Under the pieces are notes generated by a model, which worked only from the letters and a program-made list of their open reading frames with translations, did no database searches and was not told the origin of the DNA. Below, one piece after another: positions 11,160 to 22,339 of a stretch of DNA of 64,000 bases. Numbering within the stretch: position 1 is the first letter of the stretch; every line of letters starts with the position of its first letter. Origin of the DNA: Rhizomys pruinosus (lineage: Eukaryota; Chordata; Mammalia; Rodentia; Spalacidae); NCBI GenBank assembly GCA_009823505.1, contig VZQC01000265.1, forward strand, positions 961,300 through 1,025,299. The letters run 5' to 3'. A program made the position numbers and the translations under genes.

Positions 11160-13247
11160 ACCTCTTGTCCCTCTCCCGCCCCTCCACCCGGATTCATATA
11201 ACAATTTCAGTCAGTTTATGCATGCAGTCTTTCTGTTTTGTTCTTTTATATGCATCCCTCTCCACAGAAATATTATAACCGGGTTATTGGCACTAGCATC
11301 CACATACGAGGGACATATTCTCTTTGTTTTTCTGGGACTGTGTTAATTCACTTAACATAATGTCTTCTAGCTCCATCCATTTACCTGCAAAGTTCATGAT
11401 GTTGTTCTCTTTACCACTGCATAGAACTCCATTGTGTACATGTACCACATTTTCTCTATCCACTCGTCAGTTGAGGGGGCACTTGGTGGTTCCAGTCTTT
11501 TTGCTATTGTGAACAGAGCTGCAATAAACATAGTCTGTGCATGTATTTCTGCCTTAAGATGAGTCTTGTGGATATATACCCAGGGAGTGGTATGGACTGG
11601 TCAAATGGAAGGCTCATTTTGAGTCTCTAGGGTTCTCCACACTGCTTTCCATAGTGGCTGTACAAGTTTACATTCCCACCAGCAATGGATGAGTGTTCCC
11701 TTTCCCCCAACCCTCCATGCACTTTTTCTTTTTAGTTTCTGATCCTGGCCAGTCTTATTGGAGTAGAGGATATCTAAAGTGGTTTTAATTTGCATTTCCC
11801 TTAATTATTAGTATGCTGAACAGTTTTAAAGATGTTTCTCGCCATCTCTAATTCCTCCTCTGTGAAGTCTCATTCAGTCTTTGCTCCATCTTTTGAGTGA
11901 TCATTTGTTTTCTTTCTTCTTGTTTTTGAGTAGATTGTATACTCTGGAATTAATCGCTTTGTCAGATGTTCTGCAGTGAAGTTCCTCCCACTCTGTGGGT
12001 TTTCACTTCACTTTTTTATTGTTTCTTTTGATGACAGAAGCTTTTGTTTATGAGGTCCACATTTGTCAATTGTTGATCTTATTTCTTTGCAGTGCTGTCG
12101 ATTTAGGAAGTCTTTTCCTACTTCCTATGTCTTGTATTCTGCAGCCAAGTTTCTCTTCTAGCACTTCCAGAGTTTTGGCCCTCAGGTTAAGGTCTTCAAT
12201 ACATCCGGAATTGACTTTTTGTACAGGTGAGAGGTAGGGGTTTAATTTCATTCTTTAATAGTTTGATCCAGTTATTGCAACCACTTTACTGAAAGATGCT
12301 GTTCTTTCTCCATGTGGTCTTCTTGCCCCTTTGTCAATCATGAGGTGGCTGACCATGTATGGTCTCAGTTTGATCTTCAGTTATTATTCCATTGGTCAAC
12401 TGTCTGTTTTTTGTGCCAGTACCGGCTGTGTTTTGACTATAGCCCTGCCTGTATTATAGTTTGATGGTCTGGTAGAGTGATCCCTCCTGTATTGCTCTTC
12501 TCTCTCAGGGTTGCTTTGGATATTCGGGTCTTTTGTTTTTTTTCCAAATGAATTGAGGATTTTTGCTACCCTGTGAAGAAGCTCTTAGGGGATTTTGATT
12601 GGATTCAATTAAATCTTTTTTTTTTCAGTATTTATTTTCCCAATCCAATTGCGCTGGATGTTTGTCCATATTTTCTGCTGTTTTCCTCAATTTCTCCATT
12701 CAGGGGTTTAAAATTTTTGGTGTAGAGATCCTTGTGTCTTTTGTTAGGTTTGTTCCTAGGTATTTTATTGTTTTTCGAGGCTATTGTGAGTGAGAAGGGC
12801 TCTTGTAGTCCTTTCTCAGTTGCTTGTTGTTGGTTGTTTAAAGAAAAGGCTACTGATTTTTCTAGTATTTATTTTGTATCCTGACCCCTTAATGCAGCTC
12901 TTAATCATTCTAGGAGTTTTTGGTAGAGTTTCTTAGCATCCCTTAGGTAGACAATTGCATCTTCCTCAGCAAAGGTTATAGCTTTATTTCCTCTTTTAAA
13001 ATTAGAATTCCTTTAATTTACCTTTCTGCCATCATTGCCCCTATCAAGGGCTCAAGCACTATATTGAAAAAGAGTGGTGACCGGGGCAGCCTTTCTGAGT
13101 TTAATAACTTTAAGGGAATGCTTCTGTAGTTCCCAATTAGGTTGATATTGGCTGTGGGTTTCCTGTATCTGGCTTTGATACATTGAGGAATGATGTCTCC
13201 AGTCCAATTCCTCTAGGACTTTACACATGAAGGGATCCTGTGATTTT
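11160..13247 (-). mobile_element. L1 ORF2 C-terminal portion, antisense, decayed
   Basis: A C-rich strip near 11,165-11,190 (polypurine tract of the 3' UTR) precedes the complement of the ORF2 tail: IMLSELTQSQKN near 11,320-11,360, then further ORF2 sequence to 13,247. Many stops and frameshifts make it a pseudogene-like remnant. The same element appears to resume at 14,368 after a composite insertion. Confidence 0.8.
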
Positions 13248-13257
13248 TTTTTTAAAG

Positions 13258-13517
13258 GCAATGGATTTTAATCAAAGATACCACAACTCATACAAGACTG
13301 CTGAATATCAATAATCTATCACATAACCAGAACAGAAAGCATATTAATTATGACCAGGACTTAAACTTCATGCACACTACTTTGTAATGTCTCATGTGGC
13401 AATGGACATTAATGTGACAGAGGAGGAAAATATTGATCCCAAAGATTTGAATAGTAGGGACACAAGTTTTAATCCAGTTCATTTCCTTAATGGCTAAGCA
13501 TACCTTCATGTGCTGGA
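13258..13517 (-). other. Possible 3' UTR-derived retrocopy, antisense
   Basis: Read on the minus strand, this stretch ends with ATTAAA (in gattaaaatcc) about 15 nt before an A-run, as a processed transcript would. I do not recognise the parent gene. It could also be an unrecognised repeat. Confidence 0.35.
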
Positions 13518-13912
13518 TAGCTTTAGTGTCCAACTTGACACACCTGGGTTAGGGAAGCATCAATTGGGGAATTGGCCCCATTGGACTGGCCCTGTGGCCA
13601 CATCTGTGCGATTGTCTTGATTGTGAAGCAGTGTGGGAGCTCCCAGACCACTATGGATGGTGCCAACCTGGGCAGGTTGCTGTGAGTTAAGAGGCAGCTG
13701 GGCATGGGCCAGGGGAGCAAGCCAGTTAAGCCGCATTCCTCCATGGCCTGTGCCTCCAGTCCTACTCCAGGTTCCGCCCTGAGTTCTGCCTTGGGCTCCC
13801 TGAGTCATGAACTACAACTCAGGAGATTGTACGCTGAATAAACCCTTTCTCCCCAAGTTGGTGTAAGTCAGAATATTTTGTCACAGAATTGAAGACAAAC
13901 TAAGACACACTC
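13518..13912 (+). mobile_element. MaLR-type solo LTR
   Basis: Has the rodent LTR layout: gtccaacttgacac near the start, a central part rich in ccctgagttctgcct, then gaataaaccctttctcccc as polyadenylation region and aaactaagacac at the end. No internal viral genes. Confidence 0.65.
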
Positions 13913-14367
13913 ATGATTGAAAAAACGATGTATGAAATACACAAAAACTCAAAAAAAAATCAATTTAAAAACGCCTGCTCAAAGTAGACATGACCTGGTT
14001 TTTACAAATGAGGAAACTGAAGCAAAGGGAATAAACTCCTGATGCCGGACATATTCTTATTCAAGTATGGTAGCTGATCTATCAAATGGCTTCAATATCA
14101 CTGCGCAAGTCATGATTTGTCTAGGTAACAGATTACTGAAGGATTTCAGCCACCTCCTATTTGACAAGGGGGGGCAAGAAGACCCAATGGAGAAAGACAG
14201 CATCTCAGCAAGTGGTGGCTAAACTGGATCACCACCTGTGAAGAATGAAAATTAAACCCCTACCTCTCACCTTGTACAAAGGTCCACTCCAAATGGACCA
14301 CACGGACCTCCAGTGTGAAACCCAAAAATCTGGAGGTGATTAGAAGAGAAGCTTGGCAGCAGACTTC

Positions 14368-14662
14368 ACGAAAGGGATCTGGATTTTGTCAAAGGCTTTC
14401 CGCATCAACTTGAGATGATGTGTGGTTTTTCTTTCAGTTCCATTTATGTTTGATGATATTTATGATTTTCTATTTTGCAATGTCCCTGCATCACTTGTAT
14501 GAATCCAACTTATTTCATGATAGGTGATCTTCTTGATGTGGGTTTGTATTCGACTTGCCAATACTGTTTAGATTTCTGGCATCTGTGTTCATTAGAGAGA
14601 TGGTTCTAAATTCTCTTTTGGTGGTATCTTTTACCTGGTTTTGGTACTAGCGTAATGCTGGC
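14368..14662 (-). mobile_element. L1 ORF2 remnant, antisense (continuation)
   Basis: Continues the ORF2 homology broken at 13,247 (ggattttgtcaaaggctttc onward) and ends at aatgctggc, where ORF2 similarity stops and the target-site duplication of the next L1 begins. Confidence 0.7.
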
Positions 14663-16556
14663 AAAATAGGACATGCCACCAGAAAGTGGCAACTGAAAGG
14701 TTGACCCTCTGAACATCGAAAGGAAGAAAAGCCTCAGATTGCCATAAACATGAAACCCCTCTGTGGCCCCTACATGTAACAAACTATTTATAATGAGTCC
14801 TAATGAAACTTACCTTCTAGGTGCCACAAAGGTTTTGATATGAGAGACTTTCTTCTCCCCCCCCAAGAACAAGAGAAATATGACGAAGATGATGTGGTCT
14901 CCAACTGTAAATTGGAGACAACTATTATAGAGGTAATCTCTTTAAAACTGGTAAAACTGCCTTCTTTAATTGACTAATAGACATAGAACTGTGAAAAGGA
15001 TTATCTCTGTTCAGAACCAAAAATAATTAACTCAAGTCTTAAACTATGCCTTAACAAAATATCAATACAGGCTCTGACATCAGTAATGGGGAGATGTTGG
15101 CCAGGGGATCTAGGCCCCACAAAAGGTAAAGGCTCCTTGCCTCTAAACTGGGATACCTGCAAGAAGAGAGGCGATAAGGCCTGCTGCTGAAGAACTGATT
15201 AACATGGGAAAGGTGATTGAGGACCACACATGCAGTGTACAGTGGCTCTGGAATACCAGAGAGTGTTACCAAGGCCACTAAACCAATAAAGCAAATACGG
15301 GTCTCCTTGAGTCAAGCAAGACTCCACCTCAGCACCAGCTACACCTCACCTGCTGGAAATACTGTGCAGCAGAGGCAGCCATATGCCTGTATATCCCAAA
15401 TCTAATTGGCTATTGGCTCTCTCCTTGGAGGAATACCCATGGCTGATGCCACAAGCTTACATCCTCTACATGGTTAGGAGATATCATAAGCCACAGAAGA
15501 CCCTGTCATATTTAACGGAAAAAATGTATTCTGGATCAACATTTCATCTAAACATATGTGTCTATACCAAAGTAACCTACCATAACCATTAATGCTGTTA
15601 ATACCTATATACTCAATTGCTTGTGCTTCATTAGTAGGATCGAAAGGTTCTTCGGACAACTGTCAGCCCCTGAAAGGAAACAGCCAGGATGACCAGAATC
15701 CAAGACAACAGCTCCAGAGAGAGTGGACTGTTTTGCTTCTCATCCACCTGTGCCCCTTTTCTAGCCCAGGGAATAATCTGCGGAAGAGGGGGCGTGGTAG
15801 AATGTAAGGGCTGCGATTGGGTGAATGGTGAAACTACAGCAATGTAGTCTGGACCTCATTTGATTAACCTGATTGAACATACAACCCCCCACTCCCGCTG
15901 GAAGGTGGGGCTGTGGGTGTTGGGCACAACAGCTGCAAATTGGTTTTACATGAAGGATGCTTGTACTCATGATATCACTTATAGTAAAAAAATGGAAAAC
16001 AAAAAACTGGAGAGATATGCAGGACGTCATGGCAGAATGATGATCTCGTTGGGTGGGGGTGGGGGGGAGGGAGGGGATAATGCCTGAACTGAATTGGAAA
16101 ATGATATATGAAATCACAAAGCATCAATAAAAAAAAAGTGTTAAAAAAAAAAAAAAGACCACAATCTCTGCTCCTCGAAGCTACTTGGCTGTCTTTTAAA
16201 CTGTTGATGAATCACTGCAGCGGTGGGAAAGAGGTTACTCCTGCCCCCTGTCTGTGGGGGGGCTTGCTAGTGTAGTTATGACATAGTCGGACATGTTTAA
16301 GGATTTCTGTATAACCTTACCAGTTAGCTGTGTGGTTTATGTTTGTAGACTCACAGCCAAATTTGCAAGTATACCTTCATTTACTATATACCTACTGGGA
16401 CTAGATTCCGAATCTGTAACAGAGAATACATCCCCTCCATATTCCAAATTATATTTTATTAACTTTAGTAGAGAGTTTTCCATTGTTAATCACTTCCTCA
16501 GTTCCTTTATAAATGCATTTTTCTTTAAAAAAAAAAAGAAAGAAAATAGGACATGC
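14663..16556 (+). mobile_element. Sense L1 carrying a 3' transduction, 14-bp TSD
   Basis: The insert 14,677-16,542 is flanked by aaaataggacatgc at 14,663-14,676 and 16,543-16,556. L1 3'-end sequence runs to the polypurine tract (about 16,050-16,080), AATAAA at 16,126-16,131 and a first poly(A) ending at 16,156. Then come 370 bases matching 2822-3193, TATAAA at 16,508-16,513, and a second A-rich tail at 16,527-16,542. Two A-tracts with non-L1 DNA between them inside one TSD is the signature of read-through past a weak L1 polyadenylation signal. The element is 5'-truncated within non-coding L1 sequence. Confidence 0.88.
16157..16526 (+). other. Transduced flank, copy of 2822-3193
   Basis: 370 bases that differ from the source by five transitions and one 2-bp deletion. 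No transversion is seen. It is not L1 sequence. Confidence 0.88.
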
Positions 16557-17815
16557 AGCATTGTTCTCAGGAGTTGTTTTTAGAATGCTTGAAGAATCTA
16601 GTAAAGACTGGAGTTGGTTTCCCAGATTAGGCCACAACGCTTTTATAAAAACCTGTCCCCTGTTGCACAGTGGAGCAGTTTCATTGATCTGCTAAAAACA
16701 CATCCACTCTCTACCTGATCTTCAAGGATGGTGATGGCTCAACTGGCCTGCTCCTTCTGGTTTGGCACATAATGCTGGTGAAATTAATTAAATAGGTCTC
16801 ATGTTACTGTGTGTTCCTCTCTGAGCACACAGCCTGTCCCAATCACTGTGTTTGGAGGGAAGGATGGAGATGTAGGGTAGGGTTCCTGAAGCTTAGTGAA
16901 AATTTAGCTGAGTAAGGCAGCCATTCTGAAACAGTGCAGGGCATCTGTGGTCAGGGCCTGCTCACGTTCTTTTGGGAGTATAGAAAGAGTCGTGCGTGCA
17001 GAGATGCTGCAGATTAGGAAGAAGGAATCAAAGGGGGGAAACTATAGCAGGTGCAATTAATAAAGTGGATAATTTAAAAATCTGTGAGCTTCCAAAACAT
17101 AACACATACATTCAAAGTGATCTGGTCCTCACATCAGCTATGAAAGGGAAAGTGTATTTATCATCATGCAACTTGTTTAGCATGCATTCTTTAAACACAT
17201 ATTACATTCAGGCACTGCTTGCAACTCAAGGAACCAGGCCCTTGTCCTGTGTACCTCACCTTCTAGTAGGAGGCCGTTGCCTATGCTTTATGCTTGTTTT
17301 CCTCCCCCCCTCCGTGTAGAGTTTTACTTTCTCCCAGGGCTGTGCCCAAGTAGGCACTCAAACGGGGAACGTTTGTTCAGGCTCAGAGTGGAGCCGCAGG
17401 AGTTCTCACGGTGGAGAAGGCTGGTGCCAGGGGCTGCTGGCCACATTTCGGTGGGTCAGAAGCAGAGAAGAGAGAGAAAATGCTAATGCTCAGGTGTCCA
17501 TTTTTTCTCCTTTGTATTCAGTCTGGAACTCCAGCCAGTGGGACAAGTTCTGTCCACGTGTAACGATTAGAAAAACTCCATTTTAAACAGAAAACCTCAT
17601 GTTACTCTTCTCAAGGCTGCACAGCAAATCCCAGGCAGCCCAAACCCCCTTCTCTTTCCTTGCTACTAACCAGCTGTGCATCCAACCATGAAACATAGGC
17701 ATACTTAACTGCTGGTCTTTGGCTTCTGTTAACTTGCTTTTCCTGCTTAAATGTACCCTGACATTTTCTAAGTGGGCCAAAATGCAAGGCAGCTTTGCCT
17801 TGTTGGCCTCCCCTT
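16557..17815. other. Unique-looking non-coding DNA
   Basis: No repeat family or gene recognised. The longest open frame (16,996-17,319, 107 codons) has no known motif. Confidence 0.45.
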
Positions 17816-18257
17816 TAAAAGGTACCCCCCCAATGGGGCTGGAGAGATGAACCTAGCGGTTATAGAATGCCGATCGCTTCTTACAAGGACCCGGGTTCGA
17901 TCCCCAGCACCACACATGGCAGCCAAGAAACCGTCTGAAACTCCAATTCCAGGAGAGCTCCAGTTCCAGGGGAACCGACAACCCTCTTCTGACCTCCGTG
18001 GTGCATGACACGGGTGCACAGACTTGCATGCAGACAGTACATTGATACACATACAGAAAAAATAAATGCCGGGCATGGTGGCGCACGCCGTTAATCCTAG
18101 CACTTGGGAGGCAGAGGCACGCGGATCTCTGTGAGTTCGAGGCCAGCCTGGTCACGAGTGAGTTCCAGGGACAGCCAGAGCTACAGGGAGGCCTTGTCTT
18201 CAAAAAGACCAAATAATAAATAATAAATAAATAAATAAATATAAAAGGTACCCACCC
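17816..18257 (+). repeat. B2 plus B1 within one TSD
   Basis: A B2 (about 17,837-18,062, B box ggttcgatcccc near 17,893) is followed at once by a B1 (18,065-18,210) and a short (AATA)n tail. The flank aaaaggtacc recurs on both outer sides (about 17,816 and 18,244). The B1 most likely inserted into the A-rich tail of the B2. The B2 belongs to the copies with the internal ccagttccag-type duplication. Confidence 0.8.
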
Positions 18258-19100
18258 CCAAATTTACTTGAACCAGCAGAGTCATACTGGCAACACTGTA
18301 GGGCTGGGCAGACAGTCTGAATTGGGCAAGTGGACTGGTCTTTGCCAACCTGATTCTGTGGTCTTTGTTTGTTTGTTTAGATAAAGTTGGCTCAGTTAAG
18401 GACATTTGTGTGTGTACTGGTGGTACTTTCACTGGTTTTCCCAAAACTCCCTAACACCCATTCAAGGTGGTTTTCTCCATTAGTGTAATTCTTCTTGGAA
18501 ATACCCTCGCAGAAACCCCCAAAGGTGTGTCTCACCTTAGGTATTTCTGAAGCCAATCAGATTGGCATTCAAAATTAAGCACCACACTTAGTGCACCCAT
18601 ATAACCGCTTAGCTGGTACTAGTGCATCCCCGGTGAAATTAGATTAATTCCGTCCTATAATTTTATTGCCAATGGTGACCTCAGTTTCTGGTTGCTTCTC
18701 CACCGCAGTCCCCAGGTACTCAGTTACTTCTGTTTTGCAACCAATCTCACACAAGACACAAAAAGTGTGTTCATCGTTTTCCCTCCTCACTGTGACCAAT
18801 CCCTAAAAGAAACAACTTAATAGTAAGCTGGTTTTGGGTCCTCTGTTTCGAGGGGCTACCTGGCTGGCCCTCCAGTGCAAAGCGCAAGGCACCAGGGAGC
18901 GATGAGGACAGAGACCAGCTGATCTGCTGTCAGGAAGCAGAAGAGTAGAAAAACTTCAAAGGCGCATCACGAGTGGTCCTCTTCCTTCAAATGAGGCTCC
19001 ACCTCGAAAGCTTCCATGGCTTTAACAGCTGTGTGAACCAGTGAGACTGGTGTTCAACAAAGGACCTATATGGAAGACTCATTTCAGATTCAAACAAGAG
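18258..19100. other. Non-coding DNA with a dispersed-repeat fragment
   Basis: Positions 18,470-18,595 resemble the right-hand end of the dispersed element at 31,229-31,345 and 34,990-35,095 (shared accctcgcagaaac-like and gattggcattcaaaatta-like motifs). Nothing else recognised. Confidence 0.4.
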
Positions 19101-19106
19101 CACAGC

Positions 19107-19295
19107 TCTTGTCACTGGCATCTATCATATCTATCTATACTAATCTATCTTCTATTATCTATGTTATCTATCATATCATCTATCTATGTACTATTTCATG
19201 TATATAAATCATCTATCTTTTATTGATCCTATGTATCTAATCATCTATCATCTATCTATTCCTTATCTAGTCTATCTATCATATCTCATCTAATC
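19107..19295 (+). repeat. Interrupted (CTAT)n microsatellite
   Basis: Tetranucleotide CTAT/ATCT repeat with frequent one-base losses and gains. Confidence 0.9.
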
Positions 19296-19569
19296 TGAGA
19301 TTCCAAACAGTGCTTATGTTAGGGGGCAGAGTTCAGAGTCCAGTATTATTAACTTAAATTTTTTATTTTATTGTGGTTAGGTTACAGGATTCAATTGCCA
19401 GCCGAGTTGACATACATCCAGAAACTTCGGAGCATTCGTTCCCTAGAGCAGACAAGAGCATTTCTACCATGGCTGAAGTTAAGATGGGTGTTGTGATGGG
19501 TTCTGGGAAGTGAAACTCAGGTCCTCTGTCAAGCAGATAAGTCAGTGCATCTAACAGGTGAGCCTCAGA
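19296..19569 (-). repeat. Decayed B2/B4-type SINE, antisense
   Basis: ggttctgggaagtgaaactc followed by aggtcctctgtcaagcagat is the complement of a B2-type head and B box. Edges are uncertain. Confidence 0.45.
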
Positions 19570-21904
19570 GTTCAGATTCTAGACCAGTGGCTGACAGACA
19601 TGAAAGAGGCCATTAGGGGAACAAGGGATTATTTCCTCTTAAAGGGACTATTGCTTATTAAACCTAACTATACTGAGACTTCCACAAGTAGCTAGATTAA
19701 GCCAAAATCTCCGTTATGAGCCCATGAGAGGCCTGTTGTGACTATGGATCCTACTGTTTATTGCTTAAAAAATGTATAGATGTCTTTTACCGGGTTTATT
19801 TAATTCGTTTTTATTTAATAGTTGAACTGTAGTTTAAATTGGCACACTCGGCTATAACTTTGCTTTCATTGGCACTCCTGCGCATAACATGTTCAGGAAA
19901 CGCCTCTCCAGGAAAAAAAGAATGCAGTCTACCCAATTATACATGCACATAAATTGGTCAGCAATTTTGCTGATATAAATAATGTGTGGCACATAATTTA
20001 CAAATAATTACAAAGTAGACAATACTCCGTATTGCAGAATCCATATAAACAATTGATTCTTACAGTATGCTTCTGTTGACTTCTGCTGAACTGATTTGAC
20101 AAATTCAGACTACAGGCAAGAATTTGATCACTTTCTGGTTCAGTAAAGTTGCTTAAGGCATTAACAAATAATGAAGTTTCGACATGAATATCAGTGGATA
20201 TTTTCATTTTGATTGAACAAAAGGAGAAACAAGAAGATGCATGTGGGACTTTCATTCACTTCCTCCTGGAGGGATTTTTGTCATCCAATCAGATAGTAGT
20301 TTTTGATCCTGGAGGGCTACCTCAGTGTTTGGTGCTGGTCATGATCTGGCAGCAACATCTATTAGCTTGCAGCTTTATGGTATATTTTCTATTTTTCTGA
20401 TGCACTTTTAGATTTAATCTGCTTCATCAACTTTTTCTCCATCATCTTAAGTCTAGACAAGCAATAACAAAATTCAGCCCACACTTGAAGTTGTGCCAAC
20501 ATCTGGGGTGTAAATTTCTCCTGTCAAGACTGATTCCATGACTTCATGCAACCCCAGGAAGCCAGTAAATAAACCATAGACAGGGAGAACGAGGAGAGAG
20601 AGATCTGAGGCGATGGCTATAGCATTATGCCATGTTGCCATCTTCTGTGAATACATACAGTAGGAGAAGTTAACCTCAAGGTCGCCTCGATAGAAGCAAA
20701 ACGCAGGGAAATAATTAGGAACAGTCATGTCCATGACATATTACCTCTGCTTTAGTACAATTCAATAATTTTAATATATTTTAATTAATTTAATAACATT
20801 AATTAATTTAATTGTAAATTTCAACAATGGCTATATATTTAACACAAAGTCTTGAAATTTTAATTATCAGCCCCCTCAAGCTGGTAAAATAGCTCCAATA
20901 CATTCTCACCGTAGCATCTCTCCATTTAGGAGGAAAAGATTAGATTTCCTGTGAAAAACTGTGCTAAGAAATATCAGCAGGAGCCTGATACATGGACGTT
21001 GAATGAGTGAGGGCCTGTGAAGGACCATGCTTGCTGTCTCAGCGCGTGCTCTTATTTTCTCAGGAGAAAATACAACTGAATATTGAACATTTATATTTGA
21101 TCCAACAAATATCATGCTTCCTGCAATCAGTCCCTTTTCTTGTCTTCTTCTAAAGACGCAGCTTGAGTTCTCAAATGAGGGCCCCATGATTTAATCCCAC
21201 CTTGTTTAATTTGGCCAGCAAGCCTAACATTTAATTTTAAAATGCCTATCGGTTTCTGAGTGTGGTGTCTTCTGAGCTGAACACCTGCTAATTAGGTAGT
21301 AGTGAGCTGGTCTTAGGAGGACATCTGCTTAGGAGACCTGTACCATCTGCTACCGGTTGTTTAAACCACAGACCCTCACCTTTCTCCTTGAAGTACACAG
21401 TGCAGACTCTACACTCTTGCTCCTAAGTCACAAACACTAAGCAACCTGTGCCTCCTGTGAACTCCTTTCCAAAACAGTGTTCTTCAGTGAGTGACCTGAG
21501 TGGGCTCAGAGAGACAGAAGGTGAGTCTGGGCTGTATAAAAGTCCCTGCTTTGCAGGGGCGCGAATGAAGCAGCTGCGCGTTAGCTTAGCAGAGGCGTGC
21601 CCAGGGCACTGTTCCTGTCAATCATTTTTCTATGTTTCTCATTCACACTAAGAAGGCAGTGCTCAGTCCCTCCCTGGATCTGAGCAGTAGAACTCCTTAA
21701 ACATTTTGAAAATTCATTGACTTTTCTCACAGAAGCAAGATATAATTATTATAAAACACAATGGACACAGAGAAGAAAAAGTGAAACATGGTCCTAATTC
21801 AGTCTTTCACAAGATAGTCACCAAACTATCTGGATTATGTAGTGCATAGGTTATAGACAGGGACCTGGCTTAATATTTTTTTCTTAAAATTAAAAAAAAA
21901 ATTT
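19570..21904. other. Unassigned AT-rich DNA
   Basis: Contains minus-strand open frames at 19,998-20,255, 20,474-20,734 and 20,906-21,187 that I cannot assign to any family. They are not joined by evident splice signals. A TTAATTAA-rich stretch lies at 20,760-20,820. No repeat recognised. Confidence 0.4.
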
Positions 21905-22116
21905 CATTGAGTTAGAGAGATGGTTTCCAGGGGTTGAGAGCGCTGATGCAGAGGATGGGGTTCGATTCCCAGCACTTAATGGCAGCCAAGAACCATTTTA
22001 AGCGGGCGTGTGTGCATGCCTTTAATCCCTAGCATTGGGGAGGCAGAGGCAGTATCGGGATCTCTGTGATTTCAAGGCCAGCCTGGACTAAGAGAGAGTT
22101 CCAGTCCAGCTGATGG
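21905..22116 (+). repeat. Chimeric B2-head/B1 SINE
   Basis: A B2-type head (gagagatggt, then gggttcgattcccagc and ggcagccaagaacc) passes at about 22,000 directly into a B1 body (gcatgcctttaatccctagc, gaggcagaggca, aaggccagcctgg). There is no A-tail between the two parts. Same architecture as 36,029-36,243. Confidence 0.65.
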
Positions 22117-22339
22117 GTTATTTATTTATTTTTATTTTCTGTGCTTGAATTAATTCCCTGCGTGTATATAAGTGCACCCATGTCATTGAATGCCAGGGAG
22201 GTAAGAAGAGGATATTGGATTCCCTGGAACTGCGGTTACAGACAGTAGTTGTTAGTCCCACGTGGGTGTTGAGATTCAAACCTTAATCCTCTGTAAGAGC
22301 TGGCAGTGCTCTTAACCTCTGAGCCCATCTCTTCAGGCC
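22117..22339 (-). repeat. B2 SINE, antisense
   Basis: T-rich start, catgtcattgaatgcc, gggtgttgagattcaaacc, and head complement gagcccatctcttcaggccc at the right end. Confidence 0.8.

Larger units (their letters stand above)
13248..14367. mobile_element. Composite insertion inside antisense L1 ORF2
   Basis: The host L1 reads across from 13,247 to 14,368, and the junction sequence is repeated imperfectly (about 20 bp: 13,225-13,247 and 14,366-14,387). The insert starts with a T-run, continues as antisense-looking non-L1 sequence to about 13,517, holds an LTR (13,518-13,912) and a MIR-like stretch near 14,005-14,040. It ends in sense L1 ORF2 sequence (about 14,145-14,365). Several events are probably layered here. 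Confidence 0.6.
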
